Under the pieces are notes generated by a model that worked only from the letters and a program-made list of their open reading frames with translations, was not told where the DNA came from and ran no database searches. Positions 53,781-63,965 of a stretch of DNA of 64,000 bases are shown here, in pieces (within the stretch, counting starts at the first letter, position 1; every line of letters starts with the position of its first letter). The stretch lies in NCBI RefSeq assembly GCF_001039355.2, contig NW_019776079.1:920933-984932 (forward strand). Direction: 5' to 3'. Origin of the DNA: Lingula anatina (Eukaryota; Brachiopoda; Lingulata; Lingulida; Lingulidae). The translations under genes and the position numbers were made by a program.

Positions 53781-54250
53781 TCCCCTTGACTTGGCCGGGC
53801 ACGGGGCCAGAAAATTGTTGGTATTTTAGAGGGCAAACAGTGCAATTTTCTAGGGTTTAGAACTTTGATTCAGCTAGAGAAAATCTCATTTCAGGAGGGG
53901 ACCATTGGTGTGATTTTTTTTCAGAAATCGAAATAAATTCGCCAATGTATCAGGGGCTTGGTTGAGCTGAGTGTGAACCTCTGTATAACAGCGTCTGGGT
54001 GAGGTGAACTTATGTGTCACGGCTCATCTAACACAATTTCACGGTTTAGCGTAGCCTTCAAAATAAAACTGGATTTTTTTTTTTTCAAGTAAAAAAGAAG
54101 AAAAAAGAAGAAAATGGTATGGTATTTCAAAAAATGTGCATTGGAACACTGGAAATAGGACCAAAATTGCCATATAGCTTTATTTTGATGGTGCTAACAA
54201 ACACATTATGCTGCATGGGCGCGAATGGGTGAGGTTTTTAGATGATCAAA

Positions 54251-54311
54251 AAAAAAAATAATAATAATAATAAATAAAATAAAATAAAATAAAATAAAAT
54301 AAAATAAAATA
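54251..54311. repeat. AT-rich simple repeat (AAT)n then (AAAAT)n
   Basis: A run of A is followed by AAT triplets and then about eight AAAAT pentamers. Confidence 0.9.
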
Positions 54312-54544
54312 GAAAGAGTAGAAAGCGAAAATAAATGCATGCACCGGTGTCGTGATGCGAGGTGGGGGTTATTGGATTGACGTGAAATTTAAGTTTATAT
54401 TTCACCAAACACATTTTAGTTAGAAACTGTTTTAGTTTGATTTGCCGTTTACTATTAGATCGAGTGGAGTCGTATTTTTGATAATTTAAATGTCTTCCTA
54501 CAGTTACATCATTACTATTGTTTACATATGCAGTTGTGAAAATC

Positions 54545-54600
54545 CAGTGGCGGATTTAGAGGGGGGTCAGGGGGGTCCTGTCTCCCTCTTCGATTTCTGA
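54545..54600. mobile_element. Second solo CAGTGGCGGATTTAG-type transposon end
   Basis: CAGTGGCGGATTTAGAGGGG at 54545 is a variant of the end at 53712 in the same orientation, about 830 bp away. The inside is G-rich and then AT-rich, with no right end recognised. Confidence 0.4.
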
Positions 54601-54922
54601 AAAAAATCAAATCACACCACACTGCTCTTACGCCATAAGCTCGAATAAGCAAATTCTCTCGTTTTTTTTTTTTTTTCTTTTGAGGCGCCAGCAATACCAC
54701 ATAACATGCTGATTTTTATTTTCACATTATCCAAGTGCATTAAGAAACAAGACAGCAAAGCTGTCAAATGTACAGACAAAAAGCAGAAAATAATAATACA
54801 CAAAATAGGCAACTATCAATTCTGACACAATAATACATTATACAATAATACACTGCAGTCAACATCAAATTTTAAATATGCACAACAGGTAATACCAATG
54901 TAAGTAAAGTGTGTAACAAGGA

Positions 54923-55570
54923 TAAGGCTTCAGGCCCATGAGATTTCAAGTCCACACTTTGAAAATGCCAAAATGAGAAAAGTGAAAATTTCAAAACAAA
55001 TTACATAAATTCAATAAAAAATGATATTCCAATAGAGCTGTATGTCAATCATAAGAATCATTCTTGTAAGTAAAAAACATAAGAAATATGGTTTCTTTTT
55101 ATAACATTTGGCAATAGACAAAGTAGGTTTTTTGTCAATTTTGATGCAATATTATATAATGATTAATGGTATAATTACCACCAATTTTAATTATCTCCTT
55201 TAAATAATATGGACATTTAAAATTTTTGATTATCATTCAGCTTCATGCTCAAAGACCCACACTGAAAATGCCAATATGTGAAATATGAAAATTTCACAAA
55301 AAAATGTATAACTTCCAGAAAGAGAAGACTTCTTATCCTTTTAAAAGCATAATAACCATCAATTTTTAATGATAAAATGTATCATGGATATTCAGAAAAT
55401 GTGACTAGCAAAGGTCTTCAAGCCCATGGAGGTTCCAAGTCCCACCTTGAAAATGCCAATATGTGAAAAATTTAATTTTCTCAATAAAATAAACCAATTA
55501 GACTGGTTTTCTAAAGCTGTATTTTAGTCCTATGTTTCTTTCCTGTAAGTTTGAGAAGGCTCCAAACCCA
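54923..55570. repeat. Three degenerate direct repeats
   Basis: A unit with CTTCA(A)GCCCATG, then AAGTCC.CAC and TTGAAAATGCCAATATGTG, occurs near 54928, 55239 and 55414, each followed by an A/T-rich stretch with AAAATTTC. Copies differ by substitutions and gaps. It may be old tandem duplication in or near the ZIP gene's 3' region. Confidence 0.5.
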
Positions 55571-55650
55571 TCTGCATCCTACTTGTACATGTTAATGTCC
55601 CCATGGTAGCTAATGTGGAGAAAACATGTGGTCATCCCACCAGTATAAAT

Positions 55651-55814
55651 CAGTGCTATAGCCAGGGGGGTTTGGGGTGTTCAAAAGAACCCACATTTGT
55701 GGGGAAAAGGTTCCATCTGAGTAATATTTTATCTAGGTACATGGGGGTTTCGGGGCAAAAAGACCACTTTTTCAGAAAAAGAACCCCCTATTGAAATTGC
55801 TAGTTAGGAGCCTG
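55651..55814. mobile_element. MITE, CAGGCCCGTAGCCAG family, inverted copy
   Basis: It reads in the opposite orientation to the copy at 51680: GCTATAGCCAGGGGGGTTT on the left and GAACCCCCTATTGAAATTGC towards the right, ending GAGCCTG. The ends are degraded and no target duplication is visible. Confidence 0.65.
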
Positions 55815-57404
55815 CAACTTTTCAGGTTGTTTTTTTTTAATGAAATAACATTCCCGAACAAGATAGACTGTACAATCATTTATTAACTATCATATTAAAA
55901 TTTAAAATTCACTGAAATATAATTTCAGAACGTACAACAGACCAGTGTACAGGCTGAAATCTGCATGTTTATTCTGGGTATTAATAATCAATATAGTCAT
56001 ATTACTGATACCATGATATTAGCATATTTCTCAATGATATACCAGTATCATAATATGATACATTAAATGTTAACACTTCAAAAATTATAACCACAACTTA
56101 GATAAAGAGCAATTCATTTTTAGTATGCATTTGCTTATTCAAAAGTTCATGTACAATGTTATTTATGCAAACAATATTTTGGGAACACTTTTTTTTTCTT
56201 CACGCATTACACATAACAGTCTTCACAAAAATACAGTTAAGATACTGAGCATATTTCTTGATCAGTATGCCACCTTGAATTTCATTAGAAAAATCTGGCT
56301 TACTGCAGATAACAGATTCTTTAATAATTCCATATTAATTGTTACAAAAATGTCTAGGCTCCCCTAATATCATAGCTAAAGCTGCCATATGCAAATGCAT
56401 TTAAGTTTATAAGAATAAAGTAATTTTTTCATCAATCAATAGCTAAATATTGAAATTGTTTACCTCCAATATTCAATGTCCGTCAAGGCATCATGTAAAT
56501 ACTTCCTCACACACACTATCTTTATAATAAATATGAACATAGTTTGAAAAAACAGCTGTTTAATGACAAAGTACCAGTATTTGTGCAGTATATGGTTAAA
56601 CACCCTAACAGAGTTGTGATGTCTTATCTACAGAAAGTCATCAAGATTCTTTTATGTGTATTCACATTTGATGATGTAAACTTTGGTGAGTCAATTACAA
56701 TACATTCAATGTACTGACAATATTATTAATTGGATGAAATAAAAGCAGCAATGTTTGCCTTTTCATCAGTAATTTACAAACACAGCTGAAATGACATAAT
56801 ATCAGGTACATTTTAGTTACATTTTCAAATGCAATATGACTCTGAAAATGCTACATTATTTTACATTATTTAGAGTATTTTTAACTGGCAAGAACACAAC
56901 ATATCTTTTAAGAAGGAGTTTCAAACATACATATCTACATATTATGCAAATGAAAAAATCATTTGGCCCTCAGAAAATTTCAACTTGAAAATACATACAA
57001 ATAACCAAATATGCAAACATAACATTTGTTACGAAAAAAAAAAGTCAAGCACAAAACCACAATATTATTTATTTCAAATACAGTGTTAAATAACTGAAGA
57101 CCAATATACAGGATTGTCACGGTCTTTTTTTTCTTTTTAGATGGCTTATACTTGCAATTTCCTTTTTTACCTTTCTCGCCCAAATCCTGTTTACTATGTA
57201 CTTAGTTCTTTTTGCATAACCACATTTATCAGTATTAATTGTGTATTTTTATAATGGCTGAAAATAAGTGAATATCATTAACTTGAATATTTTTTAACAT
57301 CTGACTGTGAGTATAATGTATAGTTACCATAGATTAAACATAAGAATGTACATTACCCCCCCTCCCTCTCCCTTAGCATCAACTAAACAAATCTCCATAC
57401 CCTA

Positions 57405-58529
57405 CTATGTGTGGGCAAAGGACAAACCAGCCATTATGATATATCCTAAGAAAACAAATAAAACCTTCACCATGGGATACTGATTACTGTGAATCTCAAC
57501 TGGAAGCATTTCTAAAAAGATCACATTGATGAAAGTCCCTGCAGCTATGCCCTGTAGTATAGCAGAAATGGTCAAGCCCACTTGTCCATGTATCTGACCC
57601 AGGGCCATGCCTATGCCCATGCCAGCAGGGATCACTGCGGCCAGTGCCACGGCAAGCTTCACAATAGTCCAGCTTTGCAAGTCTTGCTTGGCTAGAGTGA
57701 TACCCATTGCTAGAGCACACAGGCTTTCATGAGAGATTATAGCAATAAATAAACTTATCAGTTTATCTATTGATTGCTGTAGTGCCAGTGCCATTCCTTC
57801 AAACAGGCCATGGACACTAAGGGCCAGGAGGAGAGAGATACAGCCTATTATGGACTCCTGGTCTGAGATTTCTACATGATGACTGTGTCCTGCATGACTA
57901 TGATGATCATGTGACATGTGACTATTATGTAAATGGTTTACTTGGGGATGGCTCACAAACTTCCGAGACTTTGTGTGAGAGTGGCGCTTTGGTTTGCACA
58001 ACTTTTGGCTTTCATTTGAATTTTCCCAATCAACAGATTCAGCAGAGCTTTCCTCTGAGGCAGTATAGCCATCTAATTCCTCCTCAGGAAGATCCAAGTT
58101 CAAAGCAGTCATCTCATGGCCATGAGAATGCGTCATTGGTTTCTTCTGACACATCATTATCAGTTTTTCCAGTGTCAAAATCAAGAAAAATCCCATAATC
58201 ACAGTGAACTCTGTAGCAGAACTGGAATCATGATGCCATCTTGCATTTGAGAATATACCATCAAACTTCTCTCTCACATGTGGTATAAATGCATTGAAAC
58301 AAGTTCCTAGGAAGACACCAGCAGACAGACAGTTGCAGAGACTCATAATGAGTTTTGATTTGGGACTTACACCAATTTGGCTGTGCCTTGGTATAATCTT
58401 TAGTGGAACTAGACAGCAGCCAATGGTGATGATGAAGATGCACACAAGGCATCCAATCTTTACACCCAGTAGTGTGGAGTCAAATGTGTTGGTATTCCCA
58501 CTTCCAGTCATTGTAGAATTGGTGGCCAT
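57405..58529 (-). CDS. ZIP-family zinc transporter (SLC39A1/2/3-like)
   Basis: The coding region is one exon of 374 aa. ZIP proteins carry zinc and related metals into the cytosol. Eight membrane segments fit the family: about 21-43, 60-84, 105-127, 225-250, 257-280, 287-310, 318-341 and 353-373. Metal-site signatures are H240 in SVHGLFEG (segment 4) and H267-E268 in ISHESLCALAMG (segment 5). The loop between segments 3 and 4 is long and histidine-rich (HSHGHE near 134-139; a dense His cluster at 199-218), typical of zinc-sensing loops. The end, AAGTFINVIFLEMLPVE, matches the ZIP1/2/3 branch (ZIP II). An acceptor-like site at 58568-58569 suggests a spliced 5' UTR. The ATG at 58529 is the first of the frame; an NXS/T site at residue 4 fits an extracellular N-terminus. 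Which of SLC39A1, 2 or 3 it equals cannot be settled here. Confidence 0.9.
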   Translation of the reverse strand: MATNSTMTGSGNTNTFDSTLLGVKIGCLVCIFIITIGCCLVPLKIIPRHSQIGVSPKSKLIMSLCNCLSAGVFLGTCFNAFIPHVREKFDGIFSNARWHHDSSSATEFTVIMGFFLILTLEKLIMMCQKKPMTHSHGHEMTALNLDLPEEELDGYTASEESSAESVDWENSNESQKLCKPKRHSHTKSRKFVSHPQVNHLHNSHMSHDHHSHAGHSHHVEISDQESIIGCISLLLALSVHGLFEGMALALQQSIDKLISLFIAIISHESLCALAMGITLAKQDLQSWTIVKLAVALAAVIPAGMGIGMALGQIHGQVGLTISAILQGIAAGTFINVIFLEMLPVEIHSNQYPMVKVLFVFLGYIIMAGLSFAHT

Positions 58530-58856
58530 AACTGATCAAAGTGACTTCTTACACACACACAATGACCCTGAAATATAACCAATGTTATATAAGTTTAATA
58601 TAACAGCATCCGAGAAAGAGCGAAAAAGGACCAATTCTAAATTAATATGAATTAAAACTATCGGTCATTTTTCCTCCTACCTTACTGGACAAGACTTACA
58701 CTACAATGCTGACTATAGTGCAGAATATCATATATCAATTTACTATTTTATACAACATGAGAATAATATATACAATGCTTAGATTTGCCCCATGCCAAGA
58801 TCTGCTCCACAACACTTTCTGTACACCCACCATTAAATAATGATGATATTCTCTAC

Positions 58857-58885
<29 letters not shown>
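58857..58885. repeat. Poly-A tract of 29
   Basis: Uninterrupted A run upstream of the ZIP gene. It may be the tail of an old retroposed sequence, but nothing recognisable precedes it. Confidence 0.8.
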
Positions 58886-58888
<3 letters not shown>

Positions 58889-59615
58889 GCCACAGGCTTT
58901 CTATTAGCCTTCCTGTTACTTGGTGCAAGCCCACATATATTGTAGATAATTAAAGGTAAAATTCCACATATGCCAATCCTCAGATTAGGTGCTCAAAAGT
59001 GTAACAAGCACTTTCATCCAAGTCTCTCAACCTTGCTTTGCTAAATTTGCCATAATGTTCTTAAGATACATGCCACATTCACGTGAAGAATTAATTGATT
59101 TCTTAAAATAAAAAATCATAATAAAGTCAATTTACTTATGCTAAATTAAAAAAATACGACATAAAACATCTAAAACAAAATAATTATAAAGTGCAAAGAG
59201 CTTCAAATTTTGATCCAACTGTATTTTCATCATAGGTCAGACAACACCTCTGTTATATTACTCCTACCTTACATTTATATAAAATGGTTATATGTCAGAG
59301 CATTTACTATTCTAAATTCGGTAAGGATTATGCTTCTGTATTTCTGTGGAAAGGAACAAAGGTGCCACTGACCTGAGTTTGGCCTCACAGCCTGCTAACA
59401 AAATAGGACTGAAGAAACCTACACCTTAGTGCTTTTCATAAAAACTATGTTACTTCAAATAGTCTCAACTTACATTTAGGTCTGGTTTAAATACAGGTTT
59501 GATGAGCTTATCTGATGCAAGAAATAAGATTTACAAAGTCAAATCGAGAGCTGCACATTATATTACTGTCATTCAGTCTGTCATGTTTTGGTTTAAGGTG
59601 ATAGTCAATGGTTAC

Positions 59616-59754
59616 TTTATGACATCACAGATTGATACAATATAACACATATTCTTTGTGGCATCACACAATAATGCACTGTATCACCATCTTTGTGACA
59701 TCATAGAAAGTAATAATCTATCACATGGTATCAGTAACCTCTTTTGTGAGGTCA
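59616..59754. promoter_or_regulatory. Cluster of four TGACATCAC-like motifs
   Basis: TTTATGACATCAC (59616), TTTGTGGCATCAC (59655), TTTGTGACATCAT (59692) and TTTGTGAGGTCAC (59742) lie 37 to 50 bp apart in the same orientation. They resemble CRE/ATF half sites. They sit about 1.1 kb upstream of the ZIP start codon and could be an enhancer or simply old tandem repeats. Confidence 0.4.
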
Positions 59755-59945
59755 CAATTCTGATTGTATATTGTTTTTTTAAAACATTTTCAATTTATCA
59801 CAAAATTCTTTGAAAAAGGAAGTATGCACAAAATATGTTTGATGAATCAGATATAAATGATCAATTTTTGATGTTTTTCTGATCCTATCCTATACTATCC
59901 CGTAATTTGGTCGACTGTGGGGGTACCACTAGGATTTTGCGACCA

Positions 59946-60928
59946 GGGCTCGGAATCTCGAAAGGTTCGCTATGTTGCACACACGCTCTAGCATGGCTAG
60001 CGTGCGCTATCCCGTATCTCGAAAGAATCGCTATTTTGAGCGCCTGCGCTAGCATGGCTAGCGTGCGCTATCCCATATCTCGAAAGCTTCGCAAATCCCG
60101 GCCGTGCGCTAATGTCCAAATCGCCATTAGTTTCGAGGCTATTATTTGCGGCGATACAAACTAGTCGCAAAGGCCTCTGCGTATGCAAAATTCGTCATTT
60201 TAATGTGTCTTTCATGTAATTAAACATGGTGGCAAGTTTGGGTTGCTAGTCATAATAGCATATGATAAAACATATAACAAAAACATGGAAGCTTTTAATT
60301 GATTGAATCACTGGTACCTCTGATAGAAAAACTTGCGGTAAATATTCACGTGAAGAATGCCAAAGTCATATTTTATTATGCAGAAAAATTTCAAAATTAA
60401 ACATTTCATACATCATTTTATATTTTCTGGTGAATTTCATTCATCTGTGTAGTCTATTGATAATAATAATAAATTTAAAAGTGTCATTTTCCACACAAAA
60501 TGAAAAAGCAGAAACAAAGCATTCGGCCGCACCGTGACCTTCTTCAATGTCTATTATTGTGAGACTGAACACTACTCACCATTGTGTCAGTAATTGTGTC
60601 AGTCCAAGCTTCGCTTATTGAATTGTTTTTTGACATTTTATTGGTGTCAAATACTTCAAATATCAGTATTTGTAATTATGATATTCCTATAAATAAAAAC
60701 AACCTCTTGATTTGCGTCATGGTGAAAAAAATTGCATTTTGTGTAATTGTGTTATGACGTCTTCACTTTATGCGGCAATCGAATATTAGTAGAGTTTGAG
60801 GTTATAATTGCGTTGCGTCTGCTAAGGCTTCGAGATAGCAGGTGGGTGCAATCGCACTAGCAAATAGCGCACGCTAGCTATGCTATAGCGCGTGCGCAAC
60901 ATAGCAAACCTTTCGAGATTCCGAGCCC
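59946..60928. mobile_element. Non-autonomous DNA transposon with about 65-bp inverted ends
   Basis: The left end begins GGGCTCGGAATCTCGAAAGG and the right end is its complement. The match continues through CGTGCGCTAT with few mismatches. Next to the left end a unit containing CGCTAGCATGGCTAGCGTGC and ATCTCGAAAG is repeated. The 983-bp body has no transposase frame. A CAG on each side is the only candidate target duplication, and it is too short to trust. Confidence 0.75.
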
Positions 60929-61176
60929 AGCTCTCTCCACTCCCATCTCTTGTTTGCTTTTCTGAGGATGCTGCTCACCTTCATTTGGGTATTTTCGCGC
61001 CTTTTCCTAATAAAATGCTACAGTTTTCCAATGAATTCACAAGAAATTGACATCGTGTATGTCAGTTTGTATAAATTGCAGTGTAAATGCTATGCTGCTA
61101 ATACCCAATTTCAAGTCTTCCTATCATGATTTCCAATAAAAACTCAGCTAGAGGTCTATATAAATATAATGCTAGA

Positions 61177-61230
61177 TAGCACAAAAATTTGCATGCTAGC
61201 ACTCCAGCTTTATATTTTCTGATATGTACT
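61177..61230. repeat. Half copy of the TAGCACGAAAATT hairpin element
   Basis: TAGCACAAAAATTTGCATGC, then TAGCACTCC and TTCTGATATGTACT, resemble the left arm of the element at 62888-63001. The second arm is missing or diverged. Confidence 0.5.
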
Positions 61231-61530
61231 AACTGTAGCATATACACATATCTGAAAACTTAAATATAAATTCTTTAGCATGAACTTTTTGCGAAATGGT
61301 AGAATACTGTTTTCATTGAATAATTTGATAACAACAAACATTACGAAGTAGCATATATAATATGCTAATTTACCTTTAGTCACTTGAAGTGACCATGCAT
61401 TTAGATCTGCAGCTCTGAAACCTCACCAGGCTTTATAGTAATCACACTCAGTTTTCACCTTAATGAACATTTAAGAACCTAAAAACAAGAGGAATTTTTG
61501 AAATGACCATGACAATATACCGGTATGTGA

Positions 61531-61686
61531 GTATAATATACCCTCTACCAGGGCCAAAGCTTGACTTTTCACAGGATATTCACAGATATGTCTTTAGATA
61601 AATAGACGTCCATTTTACTATATATGGGATTTTCCGATTTTCCCTACAGACTCTGCCACCCTGGTAGAGGGAAAGTATAATATACT
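61531..61686. mobile_element. MITE with CCCTCTACCAGGG ends
   Basis: CCCTCTACCAGGG (61541-61553) and CCCTGGTAGAGGG (61659-61671) are perfect 13-bp inverted repeats. Outside each lies a GTATAATATA word, so either the element is longer or it inserted into a TA-rich target. There is no coding frame. Confidence 0.65.
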
Positions 61687-62125
61687 GTATATGGTTACAA
61701 ATAATACAATGCCTCACAAGTATACTAAGTGTGAAAAACTAAACAAATGACAAAAAATCGATTTTGTATTTAAACGAATTCCACTTGTCCCACAGAGTCA
61801 ACCAAATAATGACATAATACAGACTATATATAGTAATGATGCTTAATTTGGGCTTGGGCCCTAGAAAGGCTAGATTGAGTGAGTGAAATTTTAAAATCAA
61901 GTGACAAACTTAAATTCAAAAGCTTCAAATTTTTTCATTATAATTATCGCATAATCACGACATCATTTTTATACAACCGACAAACCCCTGAATGGAAGTT
62001 ACCTTGCGTGTTGAAGGAAATGCTTGTGGCAGCTGCCAGAATATGTAAACCTTGCAAGTTAAAATTACCAAGACACGCACTAACCGGATGTTGATAGCGC
62101 GCACAGCGGAAGCTGTGAAATAAAC

Positions 62126-63111
62126 ATGGTGGTAAGTACGAACGCGTCATCTCTAGCACCCCTGAACGCGTTTTCTCGAAAATATTTAATATGTAGTGGT
62201 CCAAGTGTTCATTAAATGTGAAAAACGTAAAGTTTAGTTTATAGTATGGTGTGGATTTATCATCAAAAAGTCCCAAAATGCGTCATTTTCGGGCGAAAGT
62301 TTCAACACAAACACTACATGTAGACGTCAATGAGTAATAAATGTGCTCTTGGCAGAATGTTTTACGACTTTCAGTCTTTACAAGGCCATTTAGTGTTAAG
62401 TAATTTCAGCTTTAATGACACTCCAGTGTTTTCCTTCTTCGTTGCATTCATGATTTTCCCTGATAGATTATGGAACGACCCCAGATTATCGAACAAACTT
62501 GGTCTACTTTGCTTCCTGATGTTTTTACTTCCATGGGATGTTTTACCTTTTTTATTGTCCATTTTGGGTAGTTACAGTGTTTTAGTGCCTCTTGTATGAG
62601 GTTCTCTTCTTTGATTCTTCTTCTTCGATTATAGTGGATCTGTCATAAATGAAAACTTTTAAACTATGATTTGGAGTTGTCACTGATGTTGTGTGGTGAC
62701 AACTCCAAATCAGTTAACCTAGAAATGGTCTTGTGATAGGGTTTAAATGTCATGATCTCCATTTCAGTGCAAGATCCAGTATTGGATTTTATTTTTGTTA
62801 TTTTCAGTATAATATAAGTGGATGATTAAAAACATTCACTTTGATATTAATACTCACATTTTGGTAGTAAAAGGGATTAAGTACATGTAGCACGAAAATT
62901 CATGCATTAGCACTCCCATTTACGGTTCTGATATGTACTGTCTGCACAGACTACATATCAGAACTGTCAATAGGAGTGTTAACGCATGAATTTTCGTGCT
63001 AGGGGTTAAAGTGAGCCTTATTTCATCTCTTACAGAGCACAAATTTTATAAAATATATGAATTTGATAAATGGTTTAAGATAACACACATGCACACACAC
63101 ACACACACAAA

Positions 63112-63145
<34 letters not shown>

Positions 63146-63268
63146 GTGTGAGAGAGAGAAGACTTATGTTATAATTTTTTTCAGAAAATAGGGCTGCAAA
63201 TAAAAGCAGATCTTGAGCACGTTTCCAACCTGCTGGCAAGTGGAGATGATTTTAGGTGGTACCTAAAG
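62126..63268 (+). CDS. CZIB: CXXC motif-containing zinc-binding protein (CZIB), first two coding exons
   Basis: Exon 1 contributes only ATGGTG (62126-62131) before GTAAGT. Exon 2 (63185-63268) encodes 28 residues, starting KIGLQIKADLEHVSNLL and ending GDDFRWYLK, then GTGAGC. Joined, they read MVKIGLQIKA..., matching the N-terminus of human CZIB (C1orf123, formerly DUF866/UPF0587), which from memory starts MGKIALQLKA and has GEDFRWYLK at the same place. The family is a small, widely conserved eukaryotic protein with paired CXXC zinc ligands; those lie in later exons beyond the right edge. The two-codon first exon is supported by phase (both introns phase 0) and by the family start. An adjacent CpG-rich stretch (GATAGCGCGCACAGCGG, 62092-62109) fits a promoter just upstream. 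Confidence 0.85.
62667..62712. repeat. Perfect 17-bp hairpin in CZIB intron 1
   Basis: TGATTTGGAGTTGTCAC (62667-62683) and its exact complement (62696-62712) flank a 12-nt loop. It could be a very short fold-back element or a structured intron segment. Confidence 0.75.
62888..63001. mobile_element. Fold-back element of about 114 bp in CZIB intron 1
   Basis: The two arms, starting TAGCACGAAAATTCATGC and ending GCATGAATTTTCGTGCTA, pair along about 50 bp each with few mismatches, around a loop of about 14 nt. The arms share TTCTGATATGTA. A half copy lies at 61177. Confidence 0.75.
63091..63146. repeat. CA dinucleotide microsatellite
   Basis: CA repeats with two interruptions lie about 40 bp upstream of CZIB exon 2, followed by GTGTGAGAGAGAG. 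Confidence 0.95.
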
Positions 63269-63963
63269 GTGAGCATTGACTTGATGTTGGTACTTAGTAT
63301 CATGTTAACTTAATGAAAAGGCTGTGAAATTGTAACAAAATCTTCTACGTCTGTTTAACCCTTCTTAATGATTGAGGTTTCTGAATTAATGTAAATTTAA
63401 ACCATGATTTCCTGGTATTATTGTAAAAATCCTGGTTGTAAGTATCACATAATTTACTACAAACTGCAAGTCCCCACACCTGCCAGTTCAGCTGGTTACG
63501 TATTTGCCGAAGATTTGAAGACTGCATTGCTCCTGTATTGATAAGTAGTAGGAAAAGTACAATATGGGAATAAAGTTATTGAAAACAGTTATTGAATTAA
63601 TTTTTTTACCTATTTGCCACTGGCAGAGCACCATTATTTATGTGTTTGTGAAAAGCTACAGGATGACAAATGTTGATGCTGTATACTCTGCAAGTTTTTA
63701 AATGCTTCTGCAAGAATCTTCCACAATTATATTGAAAATATTTTTTTTTAAATCCTGTATGTAAAGAGCAAGAGACCCAGATAGAACCCAGCCAAAACCC
63801 CACAAATTGTTTGCAGTTTATAATGCATTACTTGCACCCAGTATTTTTACAATGGAACCATGAAACAACAGTTTAAGTCATTAATTTGGTGTTCATAATC
63901 ACTTATCTGAGCAAAGATAAACTGTGGAGCCAGATTCCAGATTACTGGCTGCCACTTCACCTG

Positions 63964-63965
<2 letters not shown>

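Larger units (their letters stand above)
47300..57404. other. Region without a recognised coding gene
   Basis: Apart from the POMGNT1 5' UTR (to 47380), no exon of a known family was found here on either strand. The region holds the N at 49279, the hairpin segment, four MITE copies, two solo transposon ends, degenerate direct repeats, a GT run near 52690 and CT/GA runs near 50150-50250. The part below 57405 should include the ZIP gene's 3' UTR. Confidence 0.55.

Noticed and set aside
59907-60188. Overlapping Ala/Ser/Arg-rich frames on both strands
   Set aside because: They lie in the CpG-rich inverted end of the 59946-60928 transposon and match no protein family.
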